Source: Allobosea vaviloviae
Lineage (GTDB): Bacteria; Pseudomonadota; Alphaproteobacteria; Rhizobiales; Beijerinckiaceae
Direction of reading: 5' to 3'
NCBI RefSeq assembly: GCF_001298265.1
Contig: NZ_LGSZ01000035.1
Coordinates: forward strand, 1-64,000
Length of the DNA stretch: 64,000 nucleotides
Shown here: piece after piece, positions 17,649 through 26,002 of the stretch
How positions within the stretch are numbered: the first letter of the stretch is position 1
Layout of the letters: every line of letters begins with the position of its first letter
Made by a program: the position numbers and the translations under genes
Notes under the pieces: model-generated
What the model saw: the letters and a program-made list of their open reading frames with translations, nothing else
What the model was told of the DNA's origin: nothing
Database searches by the model: none

Positions 17649-17662
17649 GGCACACTTCTTGC
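17649..17662 (+). promoter_or_regulatory. Sigma-54-like -24/-12 motif upstream of rpoN
   Basis: GG at 17649-17650 and GC at 17661-17662 are separated by exactly 10 nt, within the sequence CGGCACACTTCTTGCTT, close to the consensus TGGCACG-N4-TTGC. It points away from rpoN, towards the antisense strand of lptB. It could be fortuitous or a site for sigma-54 autoregulation. Confidence 0.35.
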
Positions 17663-17765
17663 TTGGAAGGGAGACTAGCGCCGTCTGGCCGGCGCGTCAA
17701 AGCCTTGCCTCACGATTGAGCACGGAAAATCGTGCACTGCAACATGAGCGCCAAGCGCCTCAGCC

Positions 17766-18635
17766 TTAAAGTCGGAAATCCTCACCCAGATAGACGCGAC
17801 GCACATCCGGGTTGGCGATGATCTCGGCCGGCGACCCCTCGGTCAGCACGCGACCGGAATGAATGATGTAGGCGCGGTCGACCAGTCCGAGCGTCTCGCG
17901 GACATTGTGGTCGGTGATCAGGACGCCGATGCCGCGATCGGTCAACTGCCGCACCAGCGCCTGGATGTCGCCGACAGCAATCGGATCGATGCCGGCGAAG
18001 GGCTCGTCGAGCAGGATGAAGGAGGGCTTGCCGGCAAGCGCGCGGGCGATCTCGCAACGCCGGCGCTCACCACCCGAAAGCGCGATCGAGGGCGCCTTGC
18101 GCAGGCGGGCGATGTTGAACTCCTCCAGCAGCGTATCGAGCTGCCGGTCGCGAGCCTTCCGGTTCGGCTCGACCACCTCGAGGACGGCGCGGATGTTGTC
18201 CTCCACGCTGAGGCCGCGAAAAATCGAAGCCTCCTGCGGCAGGTAGCCGATGCCCAGCCGCGCGCGCTGGTACATGGGCAGCTGCGTGATGTCGTTGCCC
18301 TCGAGCGAGATCGTGCCGAGATCGGCGGCGACCAGGCCGGTGATCATGTAGAAGATCGTGGTCTTGCCGGCACCATTGGGGCCGAGCAGGCCGACGGCCT
18401 CGCCCTGGCGCAGATGCAGGCTGGCATCGCTGACGACCATGCGACCGCCATAGCTCTTGCGCAGGCCGCTGACGGCGAGAATGCCGGCGCCGCCGATCTT
18501 GGCCGCCTCCGAAGCCCCGATACCGACGACGTTGTCGCCACGGGCGTCCGAGCGGCCGAACAGACGGCTGAAGACGCCTGCGTTGCGCGGATGGGACGGT
18601 GGCGCGTCAAGGGGCGCCATATCTGATTGCGACAT
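17766..18635 (-). CDS. lptB: LPS export ABC transporter ATP-binding protein LptB
   Basis: The ATPase that powers lipopolysaccharide extraction from the inner membrane with LptFG. Walker A GPNGAGKTT, signature LSGGERRR, Walker B FILLDEPFAGID and the switch histidine in TDHNV are all present in order. Compared with the usual 240 aa it carries about 45 extra N-terminal residues rich in Pro, Ser and Arg before GGAGILAVSGL. The start at 18635 is uncertain, as an ATG at 18620 is equally possible and neither has a strong ribosome binding site. It follows lptA and precedes rpoN. Confidence 0.95.
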   Translation of the reverse strand: MSQSDMAPLDAPPSHPRNAGVFSRLFGRSDARGDNVVGIGASEAAKIGGAGILAVSGLRKSYGGRMVVSDASLHLRQGEAVGLLGPNGAGKTTIFYMITGLVAADLGTISLEGNDITQLPMYQRARLGIGYLPQEASIFRGLSVEDNIRAVLEVVEPNRKARDRQLDTLLEEFNIARLRKAPSIALSGGERRRCEIARALAGKPSFILLDEPFAGIDPIAVGDIQALVRQLTDRGIGVLITDHNVRETLGLVDRAYIIHSGRVLTEGSPAEIIANPDVRRVYLGEDFRL

Positions 18636-18728
18636 CGGGACAATCGTCACTAAGAGGGACTGCGCCTGCTCTGGAGCAGATATCGGGAAAGCATGGGCCG
18701 CGCCGGGGACAGCGCCAGCCACAGTCGT

Positions 18729-19481
18729 TCAATTTGTCGGCGTCGCCGGCTTGGCGGGCGCGGCGCCGGCGGTGGGCTTCGTGCCGGTCTTGGCGTCTGT
18801 CTTGCCGGTCTCGGTCGAGTTGGGCACGAACAAGCCTTGTACGCGGACGCCCGGCGGGCTTTGGACATTGGCGATGCCCGTGACGGTGTTGTAGGTCAGC
18901 TTCTCGCCGCGGGTGATGTTGGGGCCGTCGTTCAACGCGACATTGCCGGTCATGATCACCTGGTTGTTGGCACGGTCGAACACGGCATTGTCGGAGCTCG
19001 CGGCCTGGGTCTTCGAGACCACCGTGACCGGCCCCTTGCATTCGATGCGCTTGATCGAGCTGTCGCCCGACGCGGCAGGTGCTCCGGGAGCGACAGGCGT
19101 CGCTGCGGATGCAGCGGCGGGCGTCGCTGCGGCCGGCTTGGCTCCCCCGGCGGAGCCCTGCCCGCTGCGCCCCTCATAAAACACCGTCATGATCGAGCAG
19201 CGCACTGTCGTCTCGCCCTGGACGGCGACGACGTTGCCGCTGAACACGGCGCGGTTGTCCTTGTCGAGCACATCGAGCTTGTCGGCGTCGATCTTGATCG
19301 GCTCCTTGCTGTCGCCGCCGAGCCCGCCGAGCGGCGAGTTCGCCGCGCCGCCCTTGCCTCGCCCCTGCGCAAGCGCATCCTGCGGTGCCAATAGGGCCGC
19401 CGCGACGGCGATCGTCATCAGGGCCGCGGCGGAGCCTGCGGCGACACGGCCGAAGCTGAAGGGGCGAATGGCTAGCTGCAT
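18729..19481 (-). CDS. lptA: LPS transport periplasmic protein LptA
   Basis: Forms the periplasmic bridge that carries lipopolysaccharide to the outer membrane. The 250-aa protein has a signal peptide (hydrophobic AAALMTIAVAAALLA, cleavage near ALA-Q) and an OstA domain from DKLDVLDKDNRAVFSGNV onwards. An unusual Ala/Pro-rich insert of about 40 residues interrupts the domain after the FYEGRSG segment, and a further Ala/Pro-rich tail ends the protein. The start overlaps the lptC end region (TGACATG), indicating coupling. Confidence 0.9.
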   Translation of the reverse strand: MQLAIRPFSFGRVAAGSAAALMTIAVAAALLAPQDALAQGRGKGGAANSPLGGLGGDSKEPIKIDADKLDVLDKDNRAVFSGNVVAVQGETTVRCSIMTVFYEGRSGQGSAGGAKPAAATPAAASAATPVAPGAPAASGDSSIKRIECKGPVTVVSKTQAASSDNAVFDRANNQVIMTGNVALNDGPNITRGEKLTYNTVTGIANVQSPPGVRVQGLFVPNSTETGKTDAKTGTKPTAGAAPAKPATPTN

Positions 19482-19482
19482 G

Positions 19483-20292
19483 TCACTGTCCCGTACCGTT
19501 CGGTTGATTGCCGGTCGATGCCTCATTGGAGGGCGCAGCCCGTCCAGACGACTGGAGCAATTCCAGCTGCGGCGTGCTGCCCTCGCGCTCCGGACCCGCG
19601 ATCGTGCCGGCAGGAGCGTTTGGAATAAAGGCGCGGACCCGGCCCTGGAAAACGATCAGCGCGCCATTGTCCTTCACGTCCAGGGTATCGGCATCGATCG
19701 TCGTCGTGCCGAGGCTGACCTTCACCGGCTCCTTCGACACCACAGTGCCGCCCTTGAAGTCGACATCGGCGGTCCGCATGCGGATGTCGTAGCCGGCCTC
19801 GGTCTTGACATGGACGTCGTCGACGAGCCGCAGTTTTTCCTTTTGGGTGTCGAAAAGGCCGGATTTCGCGTTCACCGTGACCCAGCCCTCGCGCTCCATC
19901 TGCAGCCTGGCGGTCAGCTTCTGCAGCTCGACCTGCGTCGGGTTGCGGATTTCCTGAAGCGCGGCCTCAGCCGTGACCTCATAGGGCCGATTGTCCTTGC
20001 GATATCCCGAGAGGCGCGGCGTTTCCATGCGGACCTTGCCGCCGGTGATGCCGACTGCGCCTAAAGACACATTGGCGACGCCGCGCAGCGGATTCAGGAA
20101 CGGCACCACGATCAGGCCGAACACAGCAGCGACGGCGGCAAAGGGAATGGCACGGCGCAAGAAGCGCACCAGCCTGGTGTGCCGGCGCGCGGCCGTGAAC
20201 GCCGCAGCGCTGCGGCTCATTGTGCCCGAAGGGAACGGTACGGTCCCGTCAGGGCGGGCGGCCCAGTCATTGGATGTCATCGCCACAGTCAT
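19483..20292 (-). CDS. lptC: LPS export system protein LptC
   Basis: A bitopic inner-membrane protein that passes lipopolysaccharide from LptB2FG to LptA. It has a basic cytoplasmic N terminus (RRHTRLVRFLRRA), one membrane segment (AIPFAAVAAVFGLIVVPFL, about 48-67) and a periplasmic LptC/OstA-like domain. The first ATG (20292) is given; ATGs at 20280 and 20220 are possible. It heads the lptC-lptA-lptB-rpoN series. Confidence 0.9.
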   Translation of the reverse strand: MTVAMTSNDWAARPDGTVPFPSGTMSRSAAAFTAARRHTRLVRFLRRAIPFAAVAAVFGLIVVPFLNPLRGVANVSLGAVGITGGKVRMETPRLSGYRKDNRPYEVTAEAALQEIRNPTQVELQKLTARLQMEREGWVTVNAKSGLFDTQKEKLRLVDDVHVKTEAGYDIRMRTADVDFKGGTVVSKEPVKVSLGTTTIDADTLDVKDNGALIVFQGRVRAFIPNAPAGTIAGPEREGSTPQLELLQSSGRAAPSNEASTGNQPNGTGQ

Positions 20293-20394
20293 GTCCCGCG
20301 CAATGGCAGTCGCTAACGGCTTTTTCGTGTCGCCCGCCGCGCGCGCTCACGTCGGCAATCATCGCCAGACTGACGCAAGATGCCTTATAATTTG

Positions 20395-21009
20395 TCAAGT
20401 ATGAGCGAAAATGTCGGTCTCGGCCCAGCCTGCGAGATCGAGCTCGGCCCGGAAAGGCAGGAAGTCGAAGCAGGCCTTGGCGAGATGGGTGCGGCCTTCA
20501 CGCGCCAGCATCATCTCCAGCCGCGCATGCAGCGCGTGCAGATGCAGCACATCCGACGCGGCGTAGGTGAGCTGGGCCTCGCTCAGCGTGTCCGCGCCCC
20601 AATCGGAGGATTGCTGCTGCTTGGAGAGATCGACTCCAAGCAGCTCCCGCACCAGATCCTTCAGCCCGTGCCGGTCGGTATAGGTGCGCGTCAGCTTGGA
20701 GGCGATCTTGGTGCAGTAGACCGGGCCGGTGACGACGCCGAAGGCATGGCGCAGCACGGCGACATCGAAACGCGCAAAGTGGAACAGCTTCAGGACCGCC
20801 GGATCTTCGAGCAGGCGCACCAGATTGACCGGGCGTTCGGCGCCTTTCCGGATCTGGACCACGTCGGCGCTGCCGTCGCCTCGCGAGAGCTGAACGACGC
20901 AGAGGCGGTCGCGATGCGGGTTGAGTCCGAGCGTCTCGGTGTCGATCGCAATGCTGGCGCCGGCGTCGAACCCGTCAGGCAGGTCGCCGCGGTGGAAACG
21001 GATGGTCAT
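20395..21009 (-). CDS. Ribonuclease D-like 3'-5' exonuclease
   Basis: A 204-aa DEDDy exonuclease consisting only of the nuclease domain. Exo I reads AIDTETLGL, Exo II FHFARFDVAVL, and Exo III YAASDVLHLHAL, with the tyrosine of the DEDDy type. Full-length RNase D also has C-terminal HRDC domains, which are missing, so this is the short alphaproteobacterial form; a role in tRNA or structured RNA 3' maturation is inferred. The ATG at 21009 is chosen by family start. It lies upstream of lptC on the same strand, 100 bp away, a common arrangement in this order. Confidence 0.9.
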   Translation of the reverse strand: MTIRFHRGDLPDGFDAGASIAIDTETLGLNPHRDRLCVVQLSRGDGSADVVQIRKGAERPVNLVRLLEDPAVLKLFHFARFDVAVLRHAFGVVTGPVYCTKIASKLTRTYTDRHGLKDLVRELLGVDLSKQQQSSDWGADTLSEAQLTYAASDVLHLHALHARLEMMLAREGRTHLAKACFDFLPFRAELDLAGWAETDIFAHT

Positions 21010-21245
21010 CTCGCAAACCTCGCTCAGGCGCCCACGCGCCCTCAAAACGGATGCAGCCACGCCCGCGCCGCAGCCTGATCCCGTCTGCGCCATGCCAACA
21101 CCTGCCGCCGCAGCTAGCGGCACGGGACACGGCGTTCAAGCGTTTTCTACCGGGCCGCACTTCGCAGCCGCGTTAACCAATTATTTACCATAAGCTTCCC
21201 GGCCTCGATGCCGCATGGCAGAAAGGCGGCATCGGAGTTTTCACG

Positions 21246-21725
21246 ATGTCCCTGGTCCGCCTGTTCACCGATTTCGAAGGTCGCATCGGTCTGCGCCAGT
21301 TCTGGCTGGGCAGCGCGCTGGTCGCGCTCGCGCTGTTCGGCGTGCAGAAGTTCGCGCCGTCGCTCTTCTTCTTCCATGCCGAGAAGATCGTCGCTTTCGC
21401 CAACGCCTTCGCATTGTTTCCATGGGCCGCATTGGCCGCAAAGCGCGCGACCGATCGCGGCAGCGCGCCGCTTTATGGCATCGTCCTGATCTGCGCGATC
21501 GTTCTGCCCGGCCAGCTCCAGCCCTGGCTGCCCTATCTCTGGGCTCCCTCTCTCGACACGATGTCGCTGATCGCCTGGCTGTTCGCGCTGGTCGATCTCG
21601 GCCTGATGCCGTCGGCGCGCGGCGACGACCGGCTTGCGGCCGCCGACGGCGATGCTAAAGCGGCACGATGGACACGCCAGCACGCCCCCCACTCAACTTC
21701 GATCCCCTCGACCCCGTCGCGCTGA
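21246..21725 (+). CDS. DUF805-like membrane protein
   Basis: A 159-aa inner-membrane protein with three to four hydrophobic segments. The N terminus FTDFEGRIGLRQFWLGSALV matches the DUF805 opening (F..F.GRasRr.FW), and a later segment reads AAKRATDRG, like the conserved family motif. CGGAG precedes the ATG. The last 58 bp overlap the start of dapE in another frame, suggesting coupled expression. Function unknown. Confidence 0.82.
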   Translation: MSLVRLFTDFEGRIGLRQFWLGSALVALALFGVQKFAPSLFFFHAEKIVAFANAFALFPWAALAAKRATDRGSAPLYGIVLICAIVLPGQLQPWLPYLWAPSLDTMSLIAWLFALVDLGLMPSARGDDRLAAADGDAKAARWTRQHAPHSTSIPSTPSR

Positions 21726-22870
21726 CGCAGGCGCTGATCCGCTGCCCGTCGGTGACGCCGCATGAAGGCGGCGCGCTGGCGCTGCTCGATCACGTCCTGT
21801 CGGCCCATGGCTACGTCGTCGAGCGCCCGGTGTTCAGCGCGCCGGGCACGGCGGATGTTGAAAACCTCTATGCCCGGATCGGCACGCAAGCGCCGCTCTT
21901 CGTCATCGCCGGCCATACCGATGTCGTGCCGGTCGGCGATACCGCCGCCTGGACGCGCGACCCCTTCGGCGGCGCCCTCGAAGAGGGCATGGTGCATGGT
22001 CGCGGCGCCTGCGACATGAAGGGAGGGTTGTCCGCGATGGTGGCGGCCGTGCTGCGCTTCCGGCGCGAGAACCCCGATGCGCCGGGCTCGATCGCGTTTC
22101 TCGTCACCGGCGACGAGGAAGGCCCGGCCGTCAACGGCACCGTCAAGCTGCTCGACTGGGCGCATGGCCGCGGCGAGCGCTTCGACCACTGCCTGCTGGG
22201 CGAGCCGACCAATCCGGCCACGATGAGCGACATGATCAAGATCGGTCGACGCGGCTCGCTGACCGGCCGCCTCACCGTCAACGGCAAGCAGGGCCATGTC
22301 GGCTACCCCCATCTCGCCGACAATCCCATCCGCGGCATGGTACGACTGCTGGCGGCGCTGGACGCCACGCCGCTCGACGCCGGCACCCAGCATTTCGACC
22401 CGAGCAATCTCGAGGTCACGACGCTCGACGTTGGCAACCCCGCGACCAATGTCGTGCCGGCGCAGGCCAAGGCGGTGTTCAACATTCGCTTCAACGACGT
22501 CTGGACGCCGGAGACGCTGGCCGCCGAGATCGAGCGGCGGCTGCGCGAGGCGGCCGGCAACGCCGTGCGCTACGAGATCAGCTTCGAGCCGACCAATGCG
22601 GTCGCCTTCCTGACACAGCCCGGCCCGTTCGTGGCAATGGTGGCGGATGCGGTCGAGGTCGAGACGGGCCAGCGACCTGCCCTGTCCACCACCGGCGGCA
22701 CCTCGGATGCGCGCTTCATCAAGAGCTATTGCCCGGTGGTCGAGTACGGCCCGGTCGGCAAGACCATGCATCAGGTCAACGAATCCGTGGCTGTCGCGGA
22801 CCTGCTGGCGCTGGAGCGGATCACGCATCGTTTACTCACGGCCTATTTTGCAGTGCAGCACGAGACTTGA
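21668..22870 (+). CDS. dapE: Succinyl-diaminopimelate desuccinylase
   Basis: Hydrolyses N-succinyl-L,L-diaminopimelate in lysine and peptidoglycan precursor synthesis. The 400-aa M20 family dizinc enzyme shows GHTDVVP with the first metal histidine, HGRGACDMKGG with the bridging aspartate, TGDEEG with the catalytic glutamate, LGEPTN, and the C-terminal GKTMHQVNE histidine. The start lies inside the DUF805-like gene. dapB, acting earlier in the same pathway, is at 33.1 kb in this window. Confidence 0.97.
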   Translation: MDTPARPPLNFDPLDPVALTQALIRCPSVTPHEGGALALLDHVLSAHGYVVERPVFSAPGTADVENLYARIGTQAPLFVIAGHTDVVPVGDTAAWTRDPFGGALEEGMVHGRGACDMKGGLSAMVAAVLRFRRENPDAPGSIAFLVTGDEEGPAVNGTVKLLDWAHGRGERFDHCLLGEPTNPATMSDMIKIGRRGSLTGRLTVNGKQGHVGYPHLADNPIRGMVRLLAALDATPLDAGTQHFDPSNLEVTTLDVGNPATNVVPAQAKAVFNIRFNDVWTPETLAAEIERRLREAAGNAVRYEISFEPTNAVAFLTQPGPFVAMVADAVEVETGQRPALSTTGGTSDARFIKSYCPVVEYGPVGKTMHQVNESVAVADLLALERITHRLLTAYFAVQHET

Positions 22871-22897
22871 CGCAAAGGCCGGCTGGGCTGATATTCG

Positions 22898-22917
22898 CCT
22901 TAGACGAAAGTCTAAGG
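22898..22917 (+). promoter_or_regulatory. Hairpin overlapping a ribosome binding site
   Basis: CCTTAGAC (22898-22905) and GTCTAAGG (22910-22917) form a perfect 8-bp stem closed by a GAAA tetraloop. The right arm supplies the AAGG of the Shine-Dalgarno sequence for the gene starting at 22927, so folding would hide the ribosome binding site. Confidence 0.5.
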
Positions 22918-22926
22918 AACGAGGCG

Positions 22927-23514
22927 ATGAGGCTTGCCGCTGAGGATGTGACGCGATCGCTGCGCGGTTCGTGGCACCTGATGACCAGGGGCTCCGAGGC
23001 CCTCCAGGAACTCGACCTGACGCGCGACGGCTTCTGGCGCTCCTTCCTCGCCTTCGCGCTGATGCTGCCGGCGAGCATTGCCGTCCTGGCCGCTGTGCGG
23101 CTGCTTGCGGGCCTGCCCAACTCCGCCGGATTGTTCACCTCGCCAGCCTTGGCCATGGCTGTGATCGGGGCCGAATTGCTCGCGGTCCTGGCGGTGCCGG
23201 CGCTGCTGATCGCACTCGCGCCGAACCTGGCCCATGCGCCGCGCTTCACCAGCTTCGTCATCGCCTGGAACTGGGCGGGAATCGTCTCGGCCAGCCTGAT
23301 GGCCGTCCCAGCCGCCGTCTTCGCCATCGGCTGGTCGAATCCGGAGCTCGCCGCGATGCAGTCGCTGGCCTTCGGCGTCATCGTGCTAAGGCTGCGCTAC
23401 TGCGTGGCGCGCGCCGCTTTCGGCGCTGACAGCGGAATCGCCATCCCCATCGCGATGGCGAGCGTGATGGCCGATTATGCTGTGGTGCGGCTGTTCGGGC
23501 TGCTGCCGCTTTGA
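22927..23514 (+). CDS. Multi-pass membrane protein of unknown function
   Basis: A 195-aa protein with four to five predicted membrane segments (for example SFLAFALMLPASIAVLAAV, ALAMAVIGAELLAVLAVPALL and WAGIVSASLMAVPAAVFAI). The N-terminal 40 residues are polar and likely cytoplasmic. No named domain was recognised. It follows dapE by 56 bp. Its AAGGA ribosome binding site is part of a stable hairpin, so translation may be controlled. Confidence 0.8.
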   Translation: MRLAAEDVTRSLRGSWHLMTRGSEALQELDLTRDGFWRSFLAFALMLPASIAVLAAVRLLAGLPNSAGLFTSPALAMAVIGAELLAVLAVPALLIALAPNLAHAPRFTSFVIAWNWAGIVSASLMAVPAAVFAIGWSNPELAAMQSLAFGVIVLRLRYCVARAAFGADSGIAIPIAMASVMADYAVVRLFGLLPL

Positions 23515-23536
23515 CGCGACGGTTCGCGCGGCACCT

Positions 23537-24274
23537 TCAATAGTCCACACCAGCGAGGTAGAGCCCGCAAGGCGGCGCCAGCGCGGCGCATTGCGAGCGG
23601 TCGCGGGCTTCCAGAACCTTGCCGAGCTTGTTCTCCGGCCAGCGCCCGGCGCCGACCATCTTCAGGCAGCCGACGATCGAGCGGACCTGGTGGTGCAGAA
23701 ACGAGCGGGCATGGGCGTAGACCACGATCTCATCGCCCTCGCGGCGAACATCGAGCCGGTCCAGCGTCCGCATCGGGCTGTTGGCCTGGCATTCGGCAGC
23801 GCGGAAGGTGGTGAAGTCGTGATGGCCGAGCAGGAATTTGCCGGCACGGTCCATCGCCTCGTGGTCGAGCTTCACGGGCACGTGCCAGAGCCGGTCGCGG
23901 TCGAGCGCCGGCTGCGCGCGCCGGTCGATGATGCGGTAGATGTAGTAGCGCCGCTTTGCCGAGATCCGCGCGTCGAAATCGTCGGGCACCGCTTCCGCGC
24001 TGACGACCGCAACCGGCAGGCGCTTGAGCCGGGCATTGCTGGCGTCGCGCACCACATCGGTGCGCCACTCCTTGTCCAGATCGACATGGGCGACCTGATG
24101 CGTGGCGTGGACGCCGGCATCGGTCCTGCCCGCGCAATGCAGCCTGACGGAATGGCCGCAGAAGGCTTCGATCGCCTCCTCGACGCTTTGCTGAACCGAC
24201 GGTCCGTTGAGCTGGCGCTGCCAGCCCGAAAAGGGCGTGCCGTCATATTCGATGACGAGCTTGTAGCGCGGCAT
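23537..24274 (-). CDS. truA: tRNA pseudouridine(38-40) synthase
   Basis: Forms pseudouridine at positions 38-40 of the tRNA anticodon stem. The 245-aa protein carries the catalytic motif GRTDAGVHA with nucleophile Asp52, and the family segments FDARISAKRRYYIY and RSFLHHQVRSIVG. It lies 54 bp after fmt on the same strand, forming a def-fmt-truA translation group. Confidence 0.97.
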   Translation of the reverse strand: MPRYKLVIEYDGTPFSGWQRQLNGPSVQQSVEEAIEAFCGHSVRLHCAGRTDAGVHATHQVAHVDLDKEWRTDVVRDASNARLKRLPVAVVSAEAVPDDFDARISAKRRYYIYRIIDRRAQPALDRDRLWHVPVKLDHEAMDRAGKFLLGHHDFTTFRAAECQANSPMRTLDRLDVRREGDEIVVYAHARSFLHHQVRSIVGCLKMVGAGRWPENKLGKVLEARDRSQCAALAPPCGLYLAGVDY

Positions 24275-24328
24275 CAGAGCATGCCGCCGAAAAGGGGACT
24301 GCGGTGTTCGGACAACGTCATGCTCAGC

Positions 24329-25258
24329 TTAAAGCATGACGCCGGCGGCGAGCCGGGCACCACGCAGGAACTCGGCGCCGCTGACGGGCCTGCCTCCGGC
24401 CCTCTGGACCTGCAGAAGCTTGACCGCTCCTTCGGCGCAAGCGACCGTGCCCTCGTCGTCCAGCAGCATGCCGGGCTCGGCCGCACCGCCCGCAAGCGCC
24501 GTGCGCAGGATCTTGAGACGCTCCGGGCCCTTGCCGAGATCGATCTCGGCGAACGCACCGGGGAACGGCGCGAGGCCGCGGACGAGATCGTGCACCTGCC
24601 GCGCCGGGCGGGCCCAGTTCAGCTTCGCCTCGGCATTGCCGATCTTGGCGGCATAGGTGACACCCTCCTCCGGCTGCGGCGTGAACCGCAGGCCGCCGCG
24701 ACCGAGCGCGGCCAGCGCGCGTACCATCAGATCCGCGCCCAAGGGCGCCAGCTGGTCGTGCAGTTCGCCCGAGGTCATGTCGGGGCCGATCTCCAGCCGC
24801 TCGACCATGCCGACGGGACCGGTGTCGAGGCCTGCCTCCATCTTCATGACGCAAACGCCGCTCTCGGCATCGCCCGCCATGACCGCACGCTGGATCGGCG
24901 CCGCGCCGCGCCAGCGCGGCAGCAGCGAGGCATGCAGGTTGAGGCAGCCCAGTTCAGGCAGATCGAGGATCGCTTGCGGCAGGATCATGCCATAGGCGAC
25001 GACGACGGCCACGTCGGCGTCATGCGAGGCGATCTGCTCGGCAACGTCCGGCGTTTTCAGGGTCGAGGGCGTGAAGACGGGGATGCCGAAGCGCTCGGCC
25101 GCCTTGTGAACGGGAGACGGCTTGAGTTCGAGGCCGCGCCCGGCCTGGGCCGGGGCGCGGGTGTAGCAACTCACGACCTCGTGGCCCTGGCCGATGATCT
25201 CGGTCAGGGTCGGGACCGCGAAATCGGGCGTACCCATGAAGATAACACGCAGACTCAT
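24329..25258 (-). CDS. fmt: Methionyl-tRNA formyltransferase
   Basis: Transfers a formyl group from 10-formyl-THF to initiator Met-tRNA. The 309-aa protein has the N-terminal [15 protein letters not shown], the catalytic region [18 protein letters not shown] (Asn-His of the formyltransferase fold) and the TGPVG segment, then a C-terminal OB-like domain. It is placed between def and truA, 45 bp after def. Confidence 0.97.
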   Translation of the reverse strand: MSLRVIFMGTPDFAVPTLTEIIGQGHEVVSCYTRAPAQAGRGLELKPSPVHKAAERFGIPVFTPSTLKTPDVAEQIASHDADVAVVVAYGMILPQAILDLPELGCLNLHASLLPRWRGAAPIQRAVMAGDAESGVCVMKMEAGLDTGPVGMVERLEIGPDMTSGELHDQLAPLGADLMVRALAALGRGGLRFTPQPEEGVTYAAKIGNAEAKLNWARPARQVHDLVRGLAPFPGAFAEIDLGKGPERLKILRTALAGGAAEPGMLLDDEGTVACAEGAVKLLQVQRAGGRPVSGAEFLRGARLAAGVML

Positions 25259-25303
25259 ACGCTGGACTTTACCTCGAACGCGCCCGAACGGCGGTATCCT
25301 TGC

Positions 25304-25885
25304 CTACGCGACGCCGTCGCGTTTGGCCTGCTTGGCGAAGCGCTTGGTGACACGCTCGCGCTTGAGACGCGAGAGATGGTCGATGAACAGCACGCCGTTG
25401 AGGTGGTCGATCTCATGCTGCAGGCAGGTCGCCAGCAGGCCGTCGGCCTCGATCTCGTGGCTCTTGCCGTCGAGATCCATGTAGGCGACCTTGACCGACG
25501 CCGGACGCTCAACATCCTCATAATATTCCGGGATCGAGAGGCAGCCTTCCTCATAGACGCTGGTCTCATCCGAAGACCAGATGATCTGCGGGTTGATAAA
25601 GGCCATCGGTTCGCGCGGCTGGGCATCGCGCTTCTCCTGCGCCTCCCCGCCCTCATCCGGTTCGCCTTCGTCTTTCCCGCTCGCGGCCCGCTTGGCCACG
25701 TCGAGGGTCACGACGCGCCAGGGCACGCCGATCTGGATCGCGGCGAGGCCAATGCCGGGCGCGTCATACATCGTCTCGAACATGTCGGCGACGAGCGTGC
25801 GGATCTCAGGCGTGATCGTCTCGACCGGGGTCGAGACGAGCCGAAGCTGGGCATCGGGCAGGATGACGAGGGGACGGATGGCCAT
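25304..25885 (-). CDS. def: Peptide deformylase
   Basis: Removes the formyl group from nascent proteins. The 193-aa protein has all three motifs: [18 protein letters not shown] with the metal cysteine, and QHEIDHLNG with the two metal histidines and the catalytic glutamate. A charged insert of about 25 residues (Gly/Glu/Asp/Lys-rich) sits between the VTLDV strand and the FINP strand, making it longer than the usual 170 aa. It leads the def-fmt-truA group and is divergent from rmuC. Confidence 0.96.
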   Translation of the reverse strand: MAIRPLVILPDAQLRLVSTPVETITPEIRTLVADMFETMYDAPGIGLAAIQIGVPWRVVTLDVAKRAASGKDEGEPDEGGEAQEKRDAQPREPMAFINPQIIWSSDETSVYEEGCLSIPEYYEDVERPASVKVAYMDLDGKSHEIEADGLLATCLQHEIDHLNGVLFIDHLSRLKRERVTKRFAKQAKRDGVA

Positions 25886-26002
25886 GGACGGGTTCTGCGC
25901 GGGCTTTCGTGACGAACCGGCGACATAAGCCCTTGTGTACTGCCGGTCAAACTGTTCCGCTTTCGTTCGTATTTATTTACGCGAATCGGCTATCGTGGCG
26001 CC

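Noticed and set aside
23477..25912. 811-codon plus-strand frame across truA, fmt and def
   Set aside because: It covers three well-recognised genes of the opposite strand; long open frames of this kind are expected at high GC.
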